Source of the DNA: Mesorhizobium sp. B2-1-8
GTDB lineage: Bacteria > Pseudomonadota > Alphaproteobacteria > Rhizobiales > Rhizobiaceae
Assembly: GCF_006442545.2 (NCBI RefSeq)
Contig: NZ_CP083952.1
Span: 1,915,501 to 1,979,500 of the forward strand
Direction of reading: 5' to 3'
DNA length: 64,000 nucleotides
Positions within the stretch are counted from its first letter, which is position 1; every line of letters begins with the position of its first letter. Below, piece after piece: positions 1 through 9,180 of this stretch. Position numbers and translations under genes: made by a program. The notes below the pieces were generated by a model that worked only from the letters and a program-made list of their open reading frames with translations, had not been told where the DNA came from and did no database searches.

Positions 1-593
1 ACCATGGCATCCTGGGCGAAGAGCACGGCAGCGAGAACATCTCCAGCCGGCATGTCTGGGTGATCGATCCGATCGACGGCACGCGCGCCTTCATCTCCGG
101 CCTGCCGGTATGGGGGACATTGGTCGGGCTGACGGTCGATGGCGATGCGGTCGCTGGCATGATGGCGCAGCCCTTCACCGGCGAGCTGTTCTACGCCAAC
201 GAGTCCGGCTCGCATTACGAGGGACCGGGGGGGCCGCGAAAACTGTCGACCCGCAAGACGACAAAACTCGATGAGGCGACGCTGTTCACCACCACGCCGG
301 CGCTGTTCAAGGGCGAGGCACGCACGCGCTACGACGCATTCGAGAAGCAGATACAGCTCGCCCGTTATGGCGCCGATTGCTATGCCTTCGCCATGATCGC
401 CTCGGGGAGCGTTGACATCGTCGCCGATCCTGGATTGAAGCCCTACGACATCGTGGCGCTGATCCCGATCATCGAGAAAGCCGGCGGGGTCGTCACCACT
501 TTCGATGGCGGGCCGGCGGAGAATGGCGGCGATGTTCTTGCGGCGGCGACACCGGAGCTTCATGCCGCCGCGATGGCCGCCCTGCGCGGCTGA
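1..593 (+). CDS. hisN: Histidinol-phosphatase, inositol monophosphatase family (5' end outside window)
   Basis: Only the C-terminal part is present; the reading frame is open from the window edge (codons start at base 3) to TGA at 591-593. The translation shows a GEEHG metal-ligand motif and then WVIDPIDGTRAF, the Asp-rich Mg-binding signature of the inositol monophosphatase superfamily. Near the end, PYDIVALIPIIEKAGG matches the second family signature. The IDGTRAF form (Arg-Ala instead of Lys-Asn) is usual in HisN-type histidinol-phosphatases, which dephosphorylate histidinol phosphate in histidine synthesis. The histidinol-phosphatase call over another IMPase is an inference from that motif. 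A GTG at 60 lies inside the conserved motif and is not the start. Confidence 0.85.
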   Translation, partial: HGILGEEHGSENISSRHVWVIDPIDGTRAFISGLPVWGTLVGLTVDGDAVAGMMAQPFTGELFYANESGSHYEGPGGPRKLSTRKTTKLDEATLFTTTPALFKGEARTRYDAFEKQIQLARYGADCYAFAMIASGSVDIVADPGLKPYDIVALIPIIEKAGGVVTTFDGGPAENGGDVLAAATPELHAAAMAALRG

Positions 594-610
594 TAGGCTT
601 CTTTGTTGAC

Positions 611-742
611 GCTAGAGCGGTTCAGCGTTTGATAGAATCGCCAAACCGCTCTAACTCTTTGTTTTCACGCAATTCCCTGGGGAAAGCGCTACGCGCTTTT
701 CCCGGGAAAACCGCTACACACTTTTCCTGGAATTGCTCTAGC
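611..742. repeat. Palindromic intergenic repeat bounded by GCTAGAGC / GCTCTAGC
   Basis: The whole gap between the hisN-like gene and the next gene is a nested inverted-repeat structure. Outer ends GCTAGAGC (611-618) and GCTCTAGC (735-742) are exact reverse complements. Inside are TAGAGCGGTT (613-622) with AACCGCTCTA (644-653), and GCAATTCC (669-676) with GGAATTGC (729-736), plus two copies of an ACCGCT/GCGCT-rich core. This is the form of the short multi-copy palindromic elements common between genes in Rhizobiales. Copy number cannot be seen from one window, but a related beginning occurs at about 50760. Confidence 0.7.
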
Positions 743-769
743 CTTGCCCTGGAAGGGCCGCGGTGCCCG

Positions 770-1747
770 TCAGGCCGTCGGGTCGTCGGAACCGGGGACG
801 AAGGCGTCGAAGGCAGCGAGGAATTGTTCGCGGTAGAGGTCGACTTCCTGCAGGATTTCGTGTTTGGCGCCGTCGATCATCAACAGCGAACCGAGTCGCA
901 GGTTTCTCGCATATTTTTCCACCGCCTTGGTCGAGACGACCTGGTCGGCGCCGGCGGCGATGATCAGCAGCGGCACCTGAATGCGGGCCATGAAGTCGGG
1001 GTCGCTGATGGCTTCCGACGCCTTCGCCGCCGCCTGCAGCCAGCGGACCGTCGGGCCGCCAAGCGCCAGTTGCGGATATTCTTCATAGATGCGCGTGTTG
1101 CGGCGATAGCGCTGCGGATCTGATGTCACCTTGTTGACCTCGAAGGGCAGCGTGTGTCTCGGCCGTGGACCCCAGGCGGCGTAGAGCCGGCCGAGCCCCA
1201 GGGCGCAGAAAATCGAACAGGCCCGGCGGACCGTCCCTATCGAGACCGGCAGGTCGGGCAATGTCAGGAATGGCGCGATCAGCACCATGCGCCGCACGCG
1301 GTTCACCATCGATGGCGCGGCAAGCAGCGTGATTACCGCCCCGGCGGAATGAGCGAGGATGTAATAGGGTCCACGGCAGTCCGGCAGCACGATCTCCTCG
1401 AAGAACTGCTCCAGATCGGCCGTATAGTCGCGGAACGACCTGACATAGCCGCGCTGGCGATCGCGGATCAGCCGGTCGGAATCGCCCTGGCCGCGCCAGT
1501 CGAAGGTGGCGACGCCGAAGCCCCGCGCGGCAAGATCGCGGATGGTCTCGAAATATTTCTCGATGCACTCGTTGCGGCCGCCGAGCAGCACCACGGTGCC
1601 GCGGATTGGACGCGCCACCGCTGCGAACAGGCCATAACGTATCTTCTTGCCGTCGCGCGTGGTGAAAAAGCCACCCGTGGCGTTTTCCGGTCGCGGATTG
1701 CCCTCAACTTCGTGAAAAAGGGGTGTGTCGTGGAGGAGATCCGTCAT
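770..1747 (-). CDS. Alpha/beta hydrolase, lysophospholipase-like
   Basis: A 325-residue serine hydrolase of the Hydrolase_4/monoglyceride-lipase-like group (PldB type). It shows the oxyanion-side motif LLGGRNECIEKY, the family hallmark DWRGQGDSDR, the nucleophile elbow AHSAGA, the acid in AAGADQVV and the histidine in GAKHEILQE, all in the expected order. No signal peptide, so probably cytoplasmic or membrane-associated. The substrate is likely a lysophospholipid or monoacylglycerol, which is inference. The ATG at 1747 (MTDLL) is chosen because the frame upstream to 1975 is Arg-rich and unconserved in character; no strong Shine-Dalgarno is visible there. Confidence 0.8.
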   Translation of the reverse strand: MTDLLHDTPLFHEVEGNPRPENATGGFFTTRDGKKIRYGLFAAVARPIRGTVVLLGGRNECIEKYFETIRDLAARGFGVATFDWRGQGDSDRLIRDRQRGYVRSFRDYTADLEQFFEEIVLPDCRGPYYILAHSAGAVITLLAAPSMVNRVRRMVLIAPFLTLPDLPVSIGTVRRACSIFCALGLGRLYAAWGPRPRHTLPFEVNKVTSDPQRYRRNTRIYEEYPQLALGGPTVRWLQAAAKASEAISDPDFMARIQVPLLIIAAGADQVVSTKAVEKYARNLRLGSLLMIDGAKHEILQEVDLYREQFLAAFDAFVPGSDDPTA

Positions 1748-1864
1748 TCGGCGCTTTGTGCTCGGCGTCTTGGCGCGCCAGCCCTTCGCGGCTGGCCTCA
1801 AGGTGATAGACGCCCACACATCAAAAGCAAAGCAAATCCGGGTTATGGAGGCCTGCAGCGGGGA

Positions 1865-1898
1865 GGGCCGGAAGCGGCTTTGAGCGCGCTTCCGGCCC
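1865..1898. repeat. Perfect 12-bp inverted repeat
   Basis: GGGCCGGAAGCG (1865-1876) and CGCTTCCGGCCC (1887-1898) are exact reverse complements around a 10-base loop, in the divergent region between the hydrolase gene and hsp20. There is no T-run on either strand, so it is not a standard terminator. It could be a cruciform-forming repeat remnant or an operator. Nothing else in 1748-2089 is recognisable. Confidence 0.5.
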
Positions 1899-2089
1899 CT
1901 GTCGATCCGGGAGGAAGGGACGTTAACACCCGGTTCGGCCTCGATGCGGCACCTCTGCAAATCCGGCGCCGCCAATCCTTGATCTTGAAAGTCACTTTAG
2001 CGGCGGCTGTCTGAACGGGCGCCGAAGCGCCGGTTCATCTGCCGTTCATCAAAGGCACGCGGCCTCAATTTTTTTGCCGTCAATCGAAA

Positions 2090-2118
2090 CTTGAAATGCT
2101 CTTGAGCGCTCCCCAGAT
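2090..2118 (+). promoter_or_regulatory. RpoH (sigma-32) type heat-shock promoter of hsp20
   Basis: CTTGAA at 2090-2095, a 15-base spacer and CCCCAGAT at 2111-2118 fit the known sigma-32 consensus (CTTGAA, 13-17 bases, CCCCATnT) with one internal mismatch. It ends about 106 bases before the hsp20 start codon, so transcription would begin near 2125 and give a leader of about 100 nt. Confidence 0.65.
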
Positions 2119-2124
2119 GTGTAT

Positions 2125-2224
2125 TGCGGCCGCCAATGTCGGGGTCGCTGGTCCTCCCGAAACGCCGCTCACGGGTTTCGCACCGGCCATACGCAAACCA
2201 TGTTGCTCAACAGGAGAACACATC
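2125..2224 (+). ncRNA. ROSE-type RNA thermometer in the hsp20 5' UTR
   Basis: The 3' hairpin pairs TGTT (2201-2204) and CTC (2206-2208) with GAGAACA (2214-2220), leaving G2205 bulged, and so buries the AGGAGA ribosome site (2212-2217). A UUGCU strand with a bulged G facing the Shine-Dalgarno is the diagnostic ROSE feature. An upstream hairpin pairs CGAAAC (2158-2163) with GTTTCG (2175-2180), extended outward by GGT/ACC. ROSE elements are known to repress rhizobial small heat-shock genes at low temperature by hiding the ribosome site, which opens on heating. Pairing was worked out by hand, not by a folding program. Confidence 0.8.
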
Positions 2225-2692
2225 ATGCGTCACGTTGATTTTTCCCCGCTTTACCGTTCGACCGTCGGCTTCGACCGTCTCTTCACGATGCTCGATTCGC
2301 TTGCGCAGCCCGATGGCGCGCAGACCTATCCGCCCTACAACATCGAGCGCACCGGTGAGGATTCCTACCGCATCTCGATGGCGGTTGCCGGCTTCTCGGA
2401 TGACGAGATCTCCATCGAAGCCCATCGCAACGTGCTGACCGTGAAGGGTGAGCGCAAGGACGAGGGCACCGGCGAAGGCTCCGAGCTGCTCTATCGCGGC
2501 ATTGCCTCCAGGGCCTTCGAGCGCCGCTTCCAGCTTGCCGATCACGTTGAAGTCGTCGGCGCCGCGCTGAAGAACGGCCTGCTCTTCGTCGACCTCAAGC
2601 GCAACATTCCCGAAGAGCTGAAGCCGCGCAAGATCGCGATCACCTCGGCTCCGGCCAAGGCCAAGCAGATCGAGGCCAAGACCGCTGCCTAA
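2225..2692 (+). CDS. hsp20: Small heat-shock protein Hsp20 (IbpA family)
   Basis: A 155-residue alpha-crystallin chaperone that holds unfolding proteins for refolding by DnaK/ClpB. The N-terminus MRHVDFSPLYRSTVGFDRLF is typical of rhizobial and IbpA-type sHsps. The alpha-crystallin domain runs from about residue 36 (YPPYNIE) to 140 and includes GVLF-type GLLFVDLKR. The C-terminal I-x-I oligomerisation motif is present as KIAI. ATG 2225 is preceded by AGGAGA at 2212-2217 and lies directly behind the ROSE leader; longer in-frame starts would run through that leader. Heat control is double: RpoH promoter and thermometer. Confidence 0.93.
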   Translation: MRHVDFSPLYRSTVGFDRLFTMLDSLAQPDGAQTYPPYNIERTGEDSYRISMAVAGFSDDEISIEAHRNVLTVKGERKDEGTGEGSELLYRGIASRAFERRFQLADHVEVVGAALKNGLLFVDLKRNIPEELKPRKIAITSAPAKAKQIEAKTAA

Positions 2693-2700
2693 AGTCTAAA

Positions 2701-2746
2701 GTCTCCTCCCGAGACGGAAAGCGGCGCCGAAAGGCGCCGCTTTTTT
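2701..2746 (+). terminator. hsp20 terminator preceded by a CUCCC-loop hairpin
   Basis: A strong intrinsic terminator, GCGGCGCC / GGCGCCGC (2721-2740) with a GAAA loop and six Ts. The stem is symmetric enough to act for the convergent threonine aldolase gene too. Just before it, GTCTC (2701-2705) pairs with GAGAC (2711-2715) and exposes a CTCCC loop; together with the 3' part of the stem this gives CTCCTCCC (2703-2710), an anti-Shine-Dalgarno-like motif. Confidence 0.9.
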
Positions 2747-2763
2747 GTTGTCGCGAAGGCTGA

Positions 2764-3816
2764 TTATCCGGCGATCAGCTGGCCAAAGCGGTCGACTTCC
2801 TCCGAGGTCGTGGCAAAGCTGGTGACGAAGCGATAGAGCAGTTCGTCCTCGCCGATATGGCCTTCAAAGCCGTGCGGCCTGTGCCAGTCGTAGAAGGTCG
2901 CGCCGGCCGCCTGCAGCTTCTCGGCTTCCGCTTTCTTGATCACCGCGAAAACTTCGTTGGCCTGTGGCAGCCAGGCCAGCTTGGCCGTGGCCGAATCCTC
3001 GATGGCCGCCGCCAGGCGCGCTGCCATGGCGTTGGCATGCCTGGCGGTGTCGAGCCACAGCCCGTCCTTGAAATAGGCTTCGAACTGCGCCGCGACGAAA
3101 CGTGACTTCGAAAACAGCTGTGCGGCGCGCTTGCGCAGAAAGGCCAATTCGTTGGCGCGGTCGAGATCGAACAGCACGATCGCCTCGGCGCACCAGCAGC
3201 CATTCTTGGTGCCGCCGAAGGACAGGATGTCGACGCCGCGTTTCCAGGTCATTTCTGCCGGCGTGGTGTCGAGCGCGGCCAGCGCGTTGGCAAAGCGGGC
3301 GCCGTCCATGTGCAGCGGCACGGAATGGTGTTTGGCGATGGCCGCAATCGCGTCGATGTCGTCCAGGCCATAGATAGTGCCGACCTCGGTCGACTGGGTG
3401 ATCGAGACGGCCATCGGCCGGCCCCAATGGACCACCTCGCCGGCGAAACGGCCGATCGCCCTGTCCAGATTGTGTGGCTCGATCTTGCCCAGCGGGCCGT
3501 CGACGGCGTGAAGCCGCGAGCCGCCTGAAAAATATTCCGGCGCGCCGCACTCGTCCTCGATGACATGCGATTCGCGGTGGGCAAAGGAAATGCCGCCGGG
3601 CTTGTTATAGGCAGTCAGCGACAGCGAATTGGCGGCGGTGCCTGTCGCCACGAAGAACACGGCCACCTCGCGTTCGAAAATCTCGCTGAAGCGCTGATAG
3701 ACGGCCTGGTCGAGGGCACCATCGCCATAGGCGGCCGAAATGCCGGCGGTATGGGCCGAAAGGCCGGCTGCAATGCTTGGGTGGGCGCCTGCCCAATTGT
3801 CGGAAGCGAAGAACAT
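2764..3816 (-). CDS. ltaE: Low-specificity L-threonine aldolase
   Basis: A 350-residue PLP enzyme of the beta-eliminating lyase family, cleaving L-threonine or L-allo-threonine to glycine and acetaldehyde. The start MFFASDNWAGAHP, the early GDGALDQAV region, the ATGTAANSLSL phosphate-binding loop, the PLP-contacting HMDGARFANA and the Schiff-base lysine in SFGGTKNG appear in order and at the spacing of the family. Length is normal. It converges on hsp20 and diverges from gltB across a 489-bp gap. Serine hydroxymethyl side activity is possible in this family. Confidence 0.9.
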   Translation of the reverse strand: MFFASDNWAGAHPSIAAGLSAHTAGISAAYGDGALDQAVYQRFSEIFEREVAVFFVATGTAANSLSLTAYNKPGGISFAHRESHVIEDECGAPEYFSGGSRLHAVDGPLGKIEPHNLDRAIGRFAGEVVHWGRPMAVSITQSTEVGTIYGLDDIDAIAAIAKHHSVPLHMDGARFANALAALDTTPAEMTWKRGVDILSFGGTKNGCWCAEAIVLFDLDRANELAFLRKRAAQLFSKSRFVAAQFEAYFKDGLWLDTARHANAMAARLAAAIEDSATAKLAWLPQANEVFAVIKKAEAEKLQAAGATFYDWHRPHGFEGHIGEDELLYRFVTSFATTSEEVDRFGQLIAG

Positions 3817-4041
3817 GCGTCTGCCTGTGCTGGGGAAATTGCTGGACCTTGACCGGTTTCATGACCCGCCCGCAAGAGCCAGACACAAGAAAACGGGTAA
3901 AGCCAGTGTCGGGCTGGCGGCGCCTCCAGAGACCGAAGCTTACGTTTTGCGATCGCGTCACGAAATTTTGTGTCGCGGCGCGGCCAAGTTTTTTGTGAAT
4001 CGGTCTTGTATGGGTTCTGGATTTCTGTCATAAAAATTTAG

Positions 4042-4074
4042 GACAGTAGTGCTGTCTTATTTTGTCGCACAAAA
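4042..4074. promoter_or_regulatory. Two adjacent inverted repeats in the ltaE-gltB divergent region
   Basis: GACAG (4042-4046) / CTGTC (4052-4056) and TTTTGT (4060-4065) / ACAAAA (4069-4074) sit side by side in an AT-rich patch about 230 bases before gltB and 225 before ltaE. They look like binding sites for a dimeric regulator. I cannot name one. In the rest of the 3817-4305 gap I find no gene; the last part holds only the gltB ribosome site, GGAGGAT at 4293-4299. Confidence 0.35.
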
Positions 4075-4305
4075 CAGACTGGATTGGCGTATCCTTTAGG
4101 CCACTCCGGCTTTTGCCGCGAGCGACAGGTGGACGGACCGGCTCTGGCCTGTACGATACCGGATGTGAACCAGCGGCGTGCCGCCTGGTTCGGCGATTTC
4201 GCAAGACGTGCCGCAAGGATGAAGGGCGAGCCCAAGTGCTCGCCAAGGCAAACCAGCGCCCACAGGCTGACCAATGCCAAGTGGCGCGGAACGGAGGATA
4301 GGACG

Positions 4306-7300
4306 ATGACGGAATTGACGCTCTCTGCGACGAACGGCCAGGCCGCGCAGACGGAAGCGGCCGCCGTCAAAAATACCTCCACCAAAAATCGTGCGCCCAC
4401 CGGCGGCCCGACCGCCCAGGGTCTCTACGATCCGCGCAACGAGCATGACGCCTGCGGCGTCGGCTTCATCGTCAACATGAAGGGCGTGAAGTCGCATCAG
4501 ATCGTCAAGGACGGGCTTGCCGTGCTCGAGAACCTGACGCACCGCGGCGCCGTCGGCGCCGATCCGCTGGTCGGCGATGGCGCCGGCGTGCTGGTGCAGC
4601 TTCCGGATCTTTTTTTCCGTGAGGAGATGGCGGCCCAAAGTATCGAACTGCCACCGGTAGGCCAGTATGGCGTCGGACACTGGTTCATGCCGCAAGATGC
4701 CATCCTTCGCGCCCATGTCGAAGAAATCATCGCGGAATCGGCGCAGTCCGAAGGGCTGCCGCTGCTGGGATTCCGTGACGTGCCGGTCGACAATTCGTCG
4801 CTGTCGAAGGCGGCTGACATCGTCGCGTCCGAGCCGTTCCACCGCCAGGTCTTCATCGGCCGCACGGCTGACATCACCGAGGACGAGGAATACGAGGCCA
4901 GGCTCTACCTGCTGCGCAAGGTCATATCGGGCCGCATCTACGCGGAGAACGACAACAAGGACATCGGCGCCTATTGCGTGTCGCTGTCGGCGCGCACGAT
5001 CGTCTACAAGGGCATGTTCCTGGCCTATCAGGTCGGGGCCTACTACAAGGACCTGACCGATCCGCGCTTCGAGACCGCGCTGATCCTCGTCCACCAGCGC
5101 TTCTCGACCAACACCTTCCCGTCGTGGAAGCTGGCGCATCCCTATCGCATGGTCGCGCACAATGGCGAAATCAACACCGTGCGCGGCAACAACAACTGGA
5201 TGGCGGCGCGCCAGGCGTCTGTCGATTCCGAACTGTTCGGCAACAACATTTCGAAGCTCTGGCCGATCTCCTATGATGGCCAGTCGGATACGGCGTGCTT
5301 CGACAATGCGCTCGAGTTCCTGTTCCAGGGCGGCTACAGCCTCAGCCACGCGATGATGATGCTGATCCCGGAAGCCTGGGCCGGCAACAAGCTCATGGAT
5401 GCCGACCGCAAGGCTTTCTACGAATACCATGCGGCGTTGATGGAACCTTGGGACGGGCCGGCGGCGGTCGCATTCACCGACGGACGCCAGATCGGCGCCA
5501 CGCTCGACCGCAACGGATTGCGCCCGGCGCGCTACATCGTCACCGATGACGACCGCGTCATCATGGCTTCGGAAGCCGGCGTGCTGCCGGTGCCGGAGGA
5601 GAAGATCGTGCAGAAGTGGCGGCTGCAGCCCGGCCGCATGCTTCTGATCGACCTGGCCAAGGGCCGCATCGTCCCCGACGAGGAGATCAAGTCGGAGATC
5701 GCGACCAAGCATCCCTACAAGACCTGGCTTGGCAATACGCAGCTCATCCTTGAAGATTTGAAGCCGGTCGAGCCGCGCGCGCTGCGCAAGGATGTCAGCC
5801 TGCTCGATCGCCAGCAGGCGTTCGGCTACACCCAGGAAGACACCAAGCTGCTGATGTCGCCGATGGCGACCACCGGTCAGGAAGCGGTGGGCTCGATGGG
5901 CACCGACACGCCGATCTCGGCGATGTCGGACAAGTCGAAGCTGCTCTACACCTATTTCAAGCAGAATTTCGCCCAGGTCACCAACCCACCAATCGACCCG
6001 ATCCGCGAGGAACTGGTGATGAGCCTGGTGTCCTTCATCGGACCGCGGCCGAACATCTTCGACTTGGTCGGCAATTCGCGCCGCAAGCGGCTCGAGGTGC
6101 GCCAGCCGATCCTGACCAATGGCGACCTTGAGAAGATCCGCTCCATCGGCCACACCGAGGACCGTTTCGACACCAAGACGATCGACATCACCTATGGGTC
6201 GAGCGAGGGTGCCGCCGGCATGCAAGGGGCCATCGACCGGCTGTGCGAGCGCGCGGAGGCGGCGGTCGCCGGCGGCTACAACATCATCATCCTCTCCGAT
6301 CGCCAGCTTGGACCGGACCGCATCGCCATCCCGGCGTTGCTGGCAACGGCCGCCGTGCACCACCACCTGATCCGCAAGGGGCTGCGCACCGCGGTCGGCC
6401 TGGTCGTCGAAACCGGCGAGCCGCGCGAGGTGCATCATTTCTGCTGCCTTGCCGGCTACGGCGCGGAAGCGATCAATCCCTATCTCGCCTTCGACACGCT
6501 GCTCGACATGCACAAGCGCGGCGAATTGCCTGAAGAGGTCGACGCCTACGAAGTGGTGTCGCGCTACATCAAGTCGATCGGCAAGGGCATCCTCAAGGTG
6601 ATGTCCAAGATGGGCATCTCGACCTACCAATCCTATTGCGGCGCGCAGATCTTCGACGCCATCGGGCTGAAGACCGATTTCGTGCAGCAATACTTCACCG
6701 GCACCGCCACGCTGATCGAAGGCGTCGGACTGGATGAGGTCGCGGGCGAAACCGTCAGCCGCCACACGGACGGTTTCGGTAGCGATCCGGTGCTGCGCAA
6801 CAGCCTTGAGGTCGGTGGCGAATATCTGTTCCGCATGCGCGGCGAGGCGCATATGTGGTCGCCCGACGCGGTCGCCACCTTGCAGCATGCCGTGCGCCAG
6901 GGATCGTGGGAGACGTTCAAGGATTATTCGGCGCAAATCGACAGCGAGACGGCGCGCGCCCAGACCATCCGCGGCCTGTTCAAGATCAGGCTGGCGGATG
7001 AGACCGGCCGCAAGAAGGTCGCACTCGACGACGTGATGCCGGCGGCCGACATCGTCAAGCGCTTCTCGACCGGGGCGATGTCGTTCGGTTCGATCTCGCG
7101 CGAGGCTCACACGACGCTGGCGCGGGCCATGAACCAGATCGGCGGCAAGTCGAACACCGGCGAAGGCGGTGAAGAGGCCGACCGTTACCTGCCGCTGCCC
7201 GGCGGCGGCAAGAACCCTGAGCGCTCGGCGATCAAGCAGGTCGCCTCGGGACGGTTCGGCGTGACGGCCGAGTATCTCGTCAATTCCGACGTCATGCAGA

Positions 7301-9039
7301 TCAAGGTGGCTCAGGGCGCCAAGCCCGGCGAAGGCGGCCAGTTGCCAGGTCACAAGGTCGACGCCACCATCGCCAAGGTTCGGCATTCGACGCCGGGCGT
7401 CGGCCTGATCTCGCCGCCGCCGCACCATGATATCTACTCGATCGAGGACCTGGCGCAGTTGATCTACGATCTGAAGAACGTCAATCCAGCGGCCGACGTG
7501 TCGGTCAAGCTGGTGTCGGAAGTCGGTGTCGGCACGGTCGCGGCGGGCGTTGCCAAGGCGCGCGCCGACCACATCACCATCTCGGGCTATGATGGCGGCA
7601 CCGGTGCCTCGCCGCTGACCTCGCTCAAGCATGCCGGCAGCCCGTGGGAAATGGGTCTTGCCGAAACGCATCAGACGCTGGTGCTGAACGGCCTGCGCTC
7701 ACGCGTCGCGCTGCAGGTCGATGGCGGCCTGCGCACCGGGCGCGACGTCATCATCGGCGCGCTGCTCGGTGCCGACGAGTTCGGCTTCTCGACCGCGCCG
7801 CTGATCGCGGCCGGCTGCATCATGATGCGCAAGTGCCATCTCAATACCTGTCCGGTCGGTGTGGCGACGCAGGACCCGGTGCTGCGCAAGCGCTTCAAGG
7901 GCACGCCCGAGCACGTCATCAACTTCTTCTTCTACGTGGCGGAAGAGGTGCGGGCGCTGCTCGCCGAGATGGGCTTCACCCATATCGACCAGATCATCGG
8001 CGACGCCGACCTTCTGGAAAAGCGCGACGTGATCAAGCACTGGAAGGCGCGCGGTCTCGACTTCTCGAAGATGTTCTACAAGCCCGATGCGCCGCATGAA
8101 GCGGTGCACTGGACCGAACGGCAGAAGCACCCGATCGACGACGTGCTCGACCGCAAGCTGATCGAACTGGCCAAGCCCGCACTCGAGGCCAAGCAACCGG
8201 TCAAGATCGAAGTGGACATCCGCAATGTCGACCGCTCGACGGGCGCCATGCTGTCGGGTGAGGTGGCCAAGCGCTTCAAGCACAAGGGCCTGCGCGAGGA
8301 CACGATCCAGGTCAAGCTCACCGGAACCGCAGGCCAGTCCTTCGGCGCCTTCCTGGCGCGCGGCATCTCGTTCGAGCTCGTCGGCGCCGGCAACGACTAT
8401 GTCGGCAAAGGCCTGTCGGGCGGGCGCATCGTCATCCGGCCGCCGCAAGAGGCCAAGATCGTCGCGGCCGACTCCATCATCGTCGGCAACACGGTGCTCT
8501 ATGGCGCCACCGAGGGCGAGGCCTATTTCTCCGGCGTCGCCGGCGAGCGCTTCGCGGTGCGCAATTCGGGCGTGGCCGCCGTCGTCGAAGGTGTCGGCGA
8601 CCATGGCTGCGAATACATGACCGGCGGCGTCGTCGTCGTCATCGGCAAGACCGGCCGTAACTTCGCCGCCGGCATGTCGGGCGGTGTCGCCTATGTGCTG
8701 GACGAGGCGGGTGATTTCGCCGAGCGCTGCAACATGGCCATGGTCGAGCTGGAGCCGGTGCCGGAAGAAGACGACCTGATGGAAAAGCTGCTGCACCATG
8801 GCGGCGACCTCGACCACAAGGGCCGCGTCGACGTGTCCGGCGACATGACCAGCCATGACGAGGAACGACTCTACCAGCTGATCTCGAACCACGTGCACTA
8901 TACGGGTTCGGTGCGCGGCCGCGAGATCCTCGACGACTGGACGACTTTCCGGCCGAAATTCCGCAAGATCATGCCGGTCGAATACCGCCGGGCCCTGATC
9001 GAGATGGAACGCATGCGCATGGGCGTCGCGGCCGAATAG
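4306..9039 (+). CDS. gltB: Glutamate synthase (NADPH) large subunit
   Basis: A 1577-residue GOGAT alpha subunit, transferring the glutamine amide to 2-oxoglutarate. Domain order is complete: class II amidotransferase with nucleophile Cys50 in HDACGVGF, central domain, FMN/2-oxoglutarate barrel ([33 protein letters not shown]), the 3Fe-4S cysteines in [15 protein letters not shown], and the C-terminal glycine-rich beta-helix. The mature enzyme normally begins at the catalytic Cys after removal of a propeptide, here about 49 residues and Ala/Thr-rich. ATG 4306 has GGAGGAT just upstream; the open frame back to 4084 lacks such support. gltD follows, and the two form the heteromeric enzyme. Confidence 0.97.
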   Translation: MTELTLSATNGQAAQTEAAAVKNTSTKNRAPTGGPTAQGLYDPRNEHDACGVGFIVNMKGVKSHQIVKDGLAVLENLTHRGAVGADPLVGDGAGVLVQLPDLFFREEMAAQSIELPPVGQYGVGHWFMPQDAILRAHVEEIIAESAQSEGLPLLGFRDVPVDNSSLSKAADIVASEPFHRQVFIGRTADITEDEEYEARLYLLRKVISGRIYAENDNKDIGAYCVSLSARTIVYKGMFLAYQVGAYYKDLTDPRFETALILVHQRFSTNTFPSWKLAHPYRMVAHNGEINTVRGNNNWMAARQASVDSELFGNNISKLWPISYDGQSDTACFDNALEFLFQGGYSLSHAMMMLIPEAWAGNKLMDADRKAFYEYHAALMEPWDGPAAVAFTDGRQIGATLDRNGLRPARYIVTDDDRVIMASEAGVLPVPEEKIVQKWRLQPGRMLLIDLAKGRIVPDEEIKSEIATKHPYKTWLGNTQLILEDLKPVEPRALRKDVSLLDRQQAFGYTQEDTKLLMSPMATTGQEAVGSMGTDTPISAMSDKSKLLYTYFKQNFAQVTNPPIDPIREELVMSLVSFIGPRPNIFDLVGNSRRKRLEVRQPILTNGDLEKIRSIGHTEDRFDTKTIDITYGSSEGAAGMQGAIDRLCERAEAAVAGGYNIIILSDRQLGPDRIAIPALLATAAVHHHLIRKGLRTAVGLVVETGEPREVHHFCCLAGYGAEAINPYLAFDTLLDMHKRGELPEEVDAYEVVSRYIKSIGKGILKVMSKMGISTYQSYCGAQIFDAIGLKTDFVQQYFTGTATLIEGVGLDEVAGETVSRHTDGFGSDPVLRNSLEVGGEYLFRMRGEAHMWSPDAVATLQHAVRQGSWETFKDYSAQIDSETARAQTIRGLFKIRLADETGRKKVALDDVMPAADIVKRFSTGAMSFGSISREAHTTLARAMNQIGGKSNTGEGGEEADRYLPLPGGGKNPERSAIKQVASGRFGVTAEYLVNSDVMQIKVAQGAKPGEGGQLPGHKVDATIAKVRHSTPGVGLISPPPHHDIYSIEDLAQLIYDLKNVNPAADVSVKLVSEVGVGTVAAGVAKARADHITISGYDGGTGASPLTSLKHAGSPWEMGLAETHQTLVLNGLRSRVALQVDGGLRTGRDVIIGALLGADEFGFSTAPLIAAGCIMMRKCHLNTCPVGVATQDPVLRKRFKGTPEHVINFFFYVAEEVRALLAEMGFTHIDQIIGDADLLEKRDVIKHWKARGLDFSKMFYKPDAPHEAVHWTERQKHPIDDVLDRKLIELAKPALEAKQPVKIEVDIRNVDRSTGAMLSGEVAKRFKHKGLREDTIQVKLTGTAGQSFGAFLARGISFELVGAGNDYVGKGLSGGRIVIRPPQEAKIVAADSIIVGNTVLYGATEGEAYFSGVAGERFAVRNSGVAAVVEGVGDHGCEYMTGGVVVVIGKTGRNFAAGMSGGVAYVLDEAGDFAERCNMAMVELEPVPEEDDLMEKLLHHGGDLDHKGRVDVSGDMTSHDEERLYQLISNHVHYTGSVRGREILDDWTTFRPKFRKIMPVEYRRALIEMERMRMGVAAE

Positions 9040-9052
9040 ATTTTTGAGAATT

Positions 9053-9076
9053 GCCGGGGAGCCCAGGCTTCCCGGC
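9053..9076 (+). other. Strong hairpin in the gltB-gltD gap
   Basis: GCCGGG (9053-9058) and CCCGGC (9071-9076) enclose AGCC/GGCT, making a near-continuous stem just after the gltB stop. No T-run follows, so full termination is unlikely. It may stabilise the gltB 3' end or reduce read-through and so set the GltB:GltD ratio (inference). The 141-bp gap holds no other feature apart from the gltD ribosome site. Confidence 0.5.
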
Positions 9077-9180
9077 CCCTTCATCGTCAGTTTGACCTCG
9101 GGTGCAAGGTTGCCATGGCTGCCTCAAGAGGTTAACGGGTGCGGCGAAAACCGCACCATCTGGACAGCAGGAACTGGACT

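Noticed and set aside
60..593. GTG at 60 as start of the first gene
   Set aside because: It falls inside the WVIDPIDGT motif; the frame is open and family-like to the window edge.
4096..7671. Long antisense open frame (about 1190 codons) opposite gltB
   Set aside because: It is the mirror of the strong GC third-position bias in gltB; the translation is Arg/His/Asp-rich with no domain, and gltB is unmistakable.
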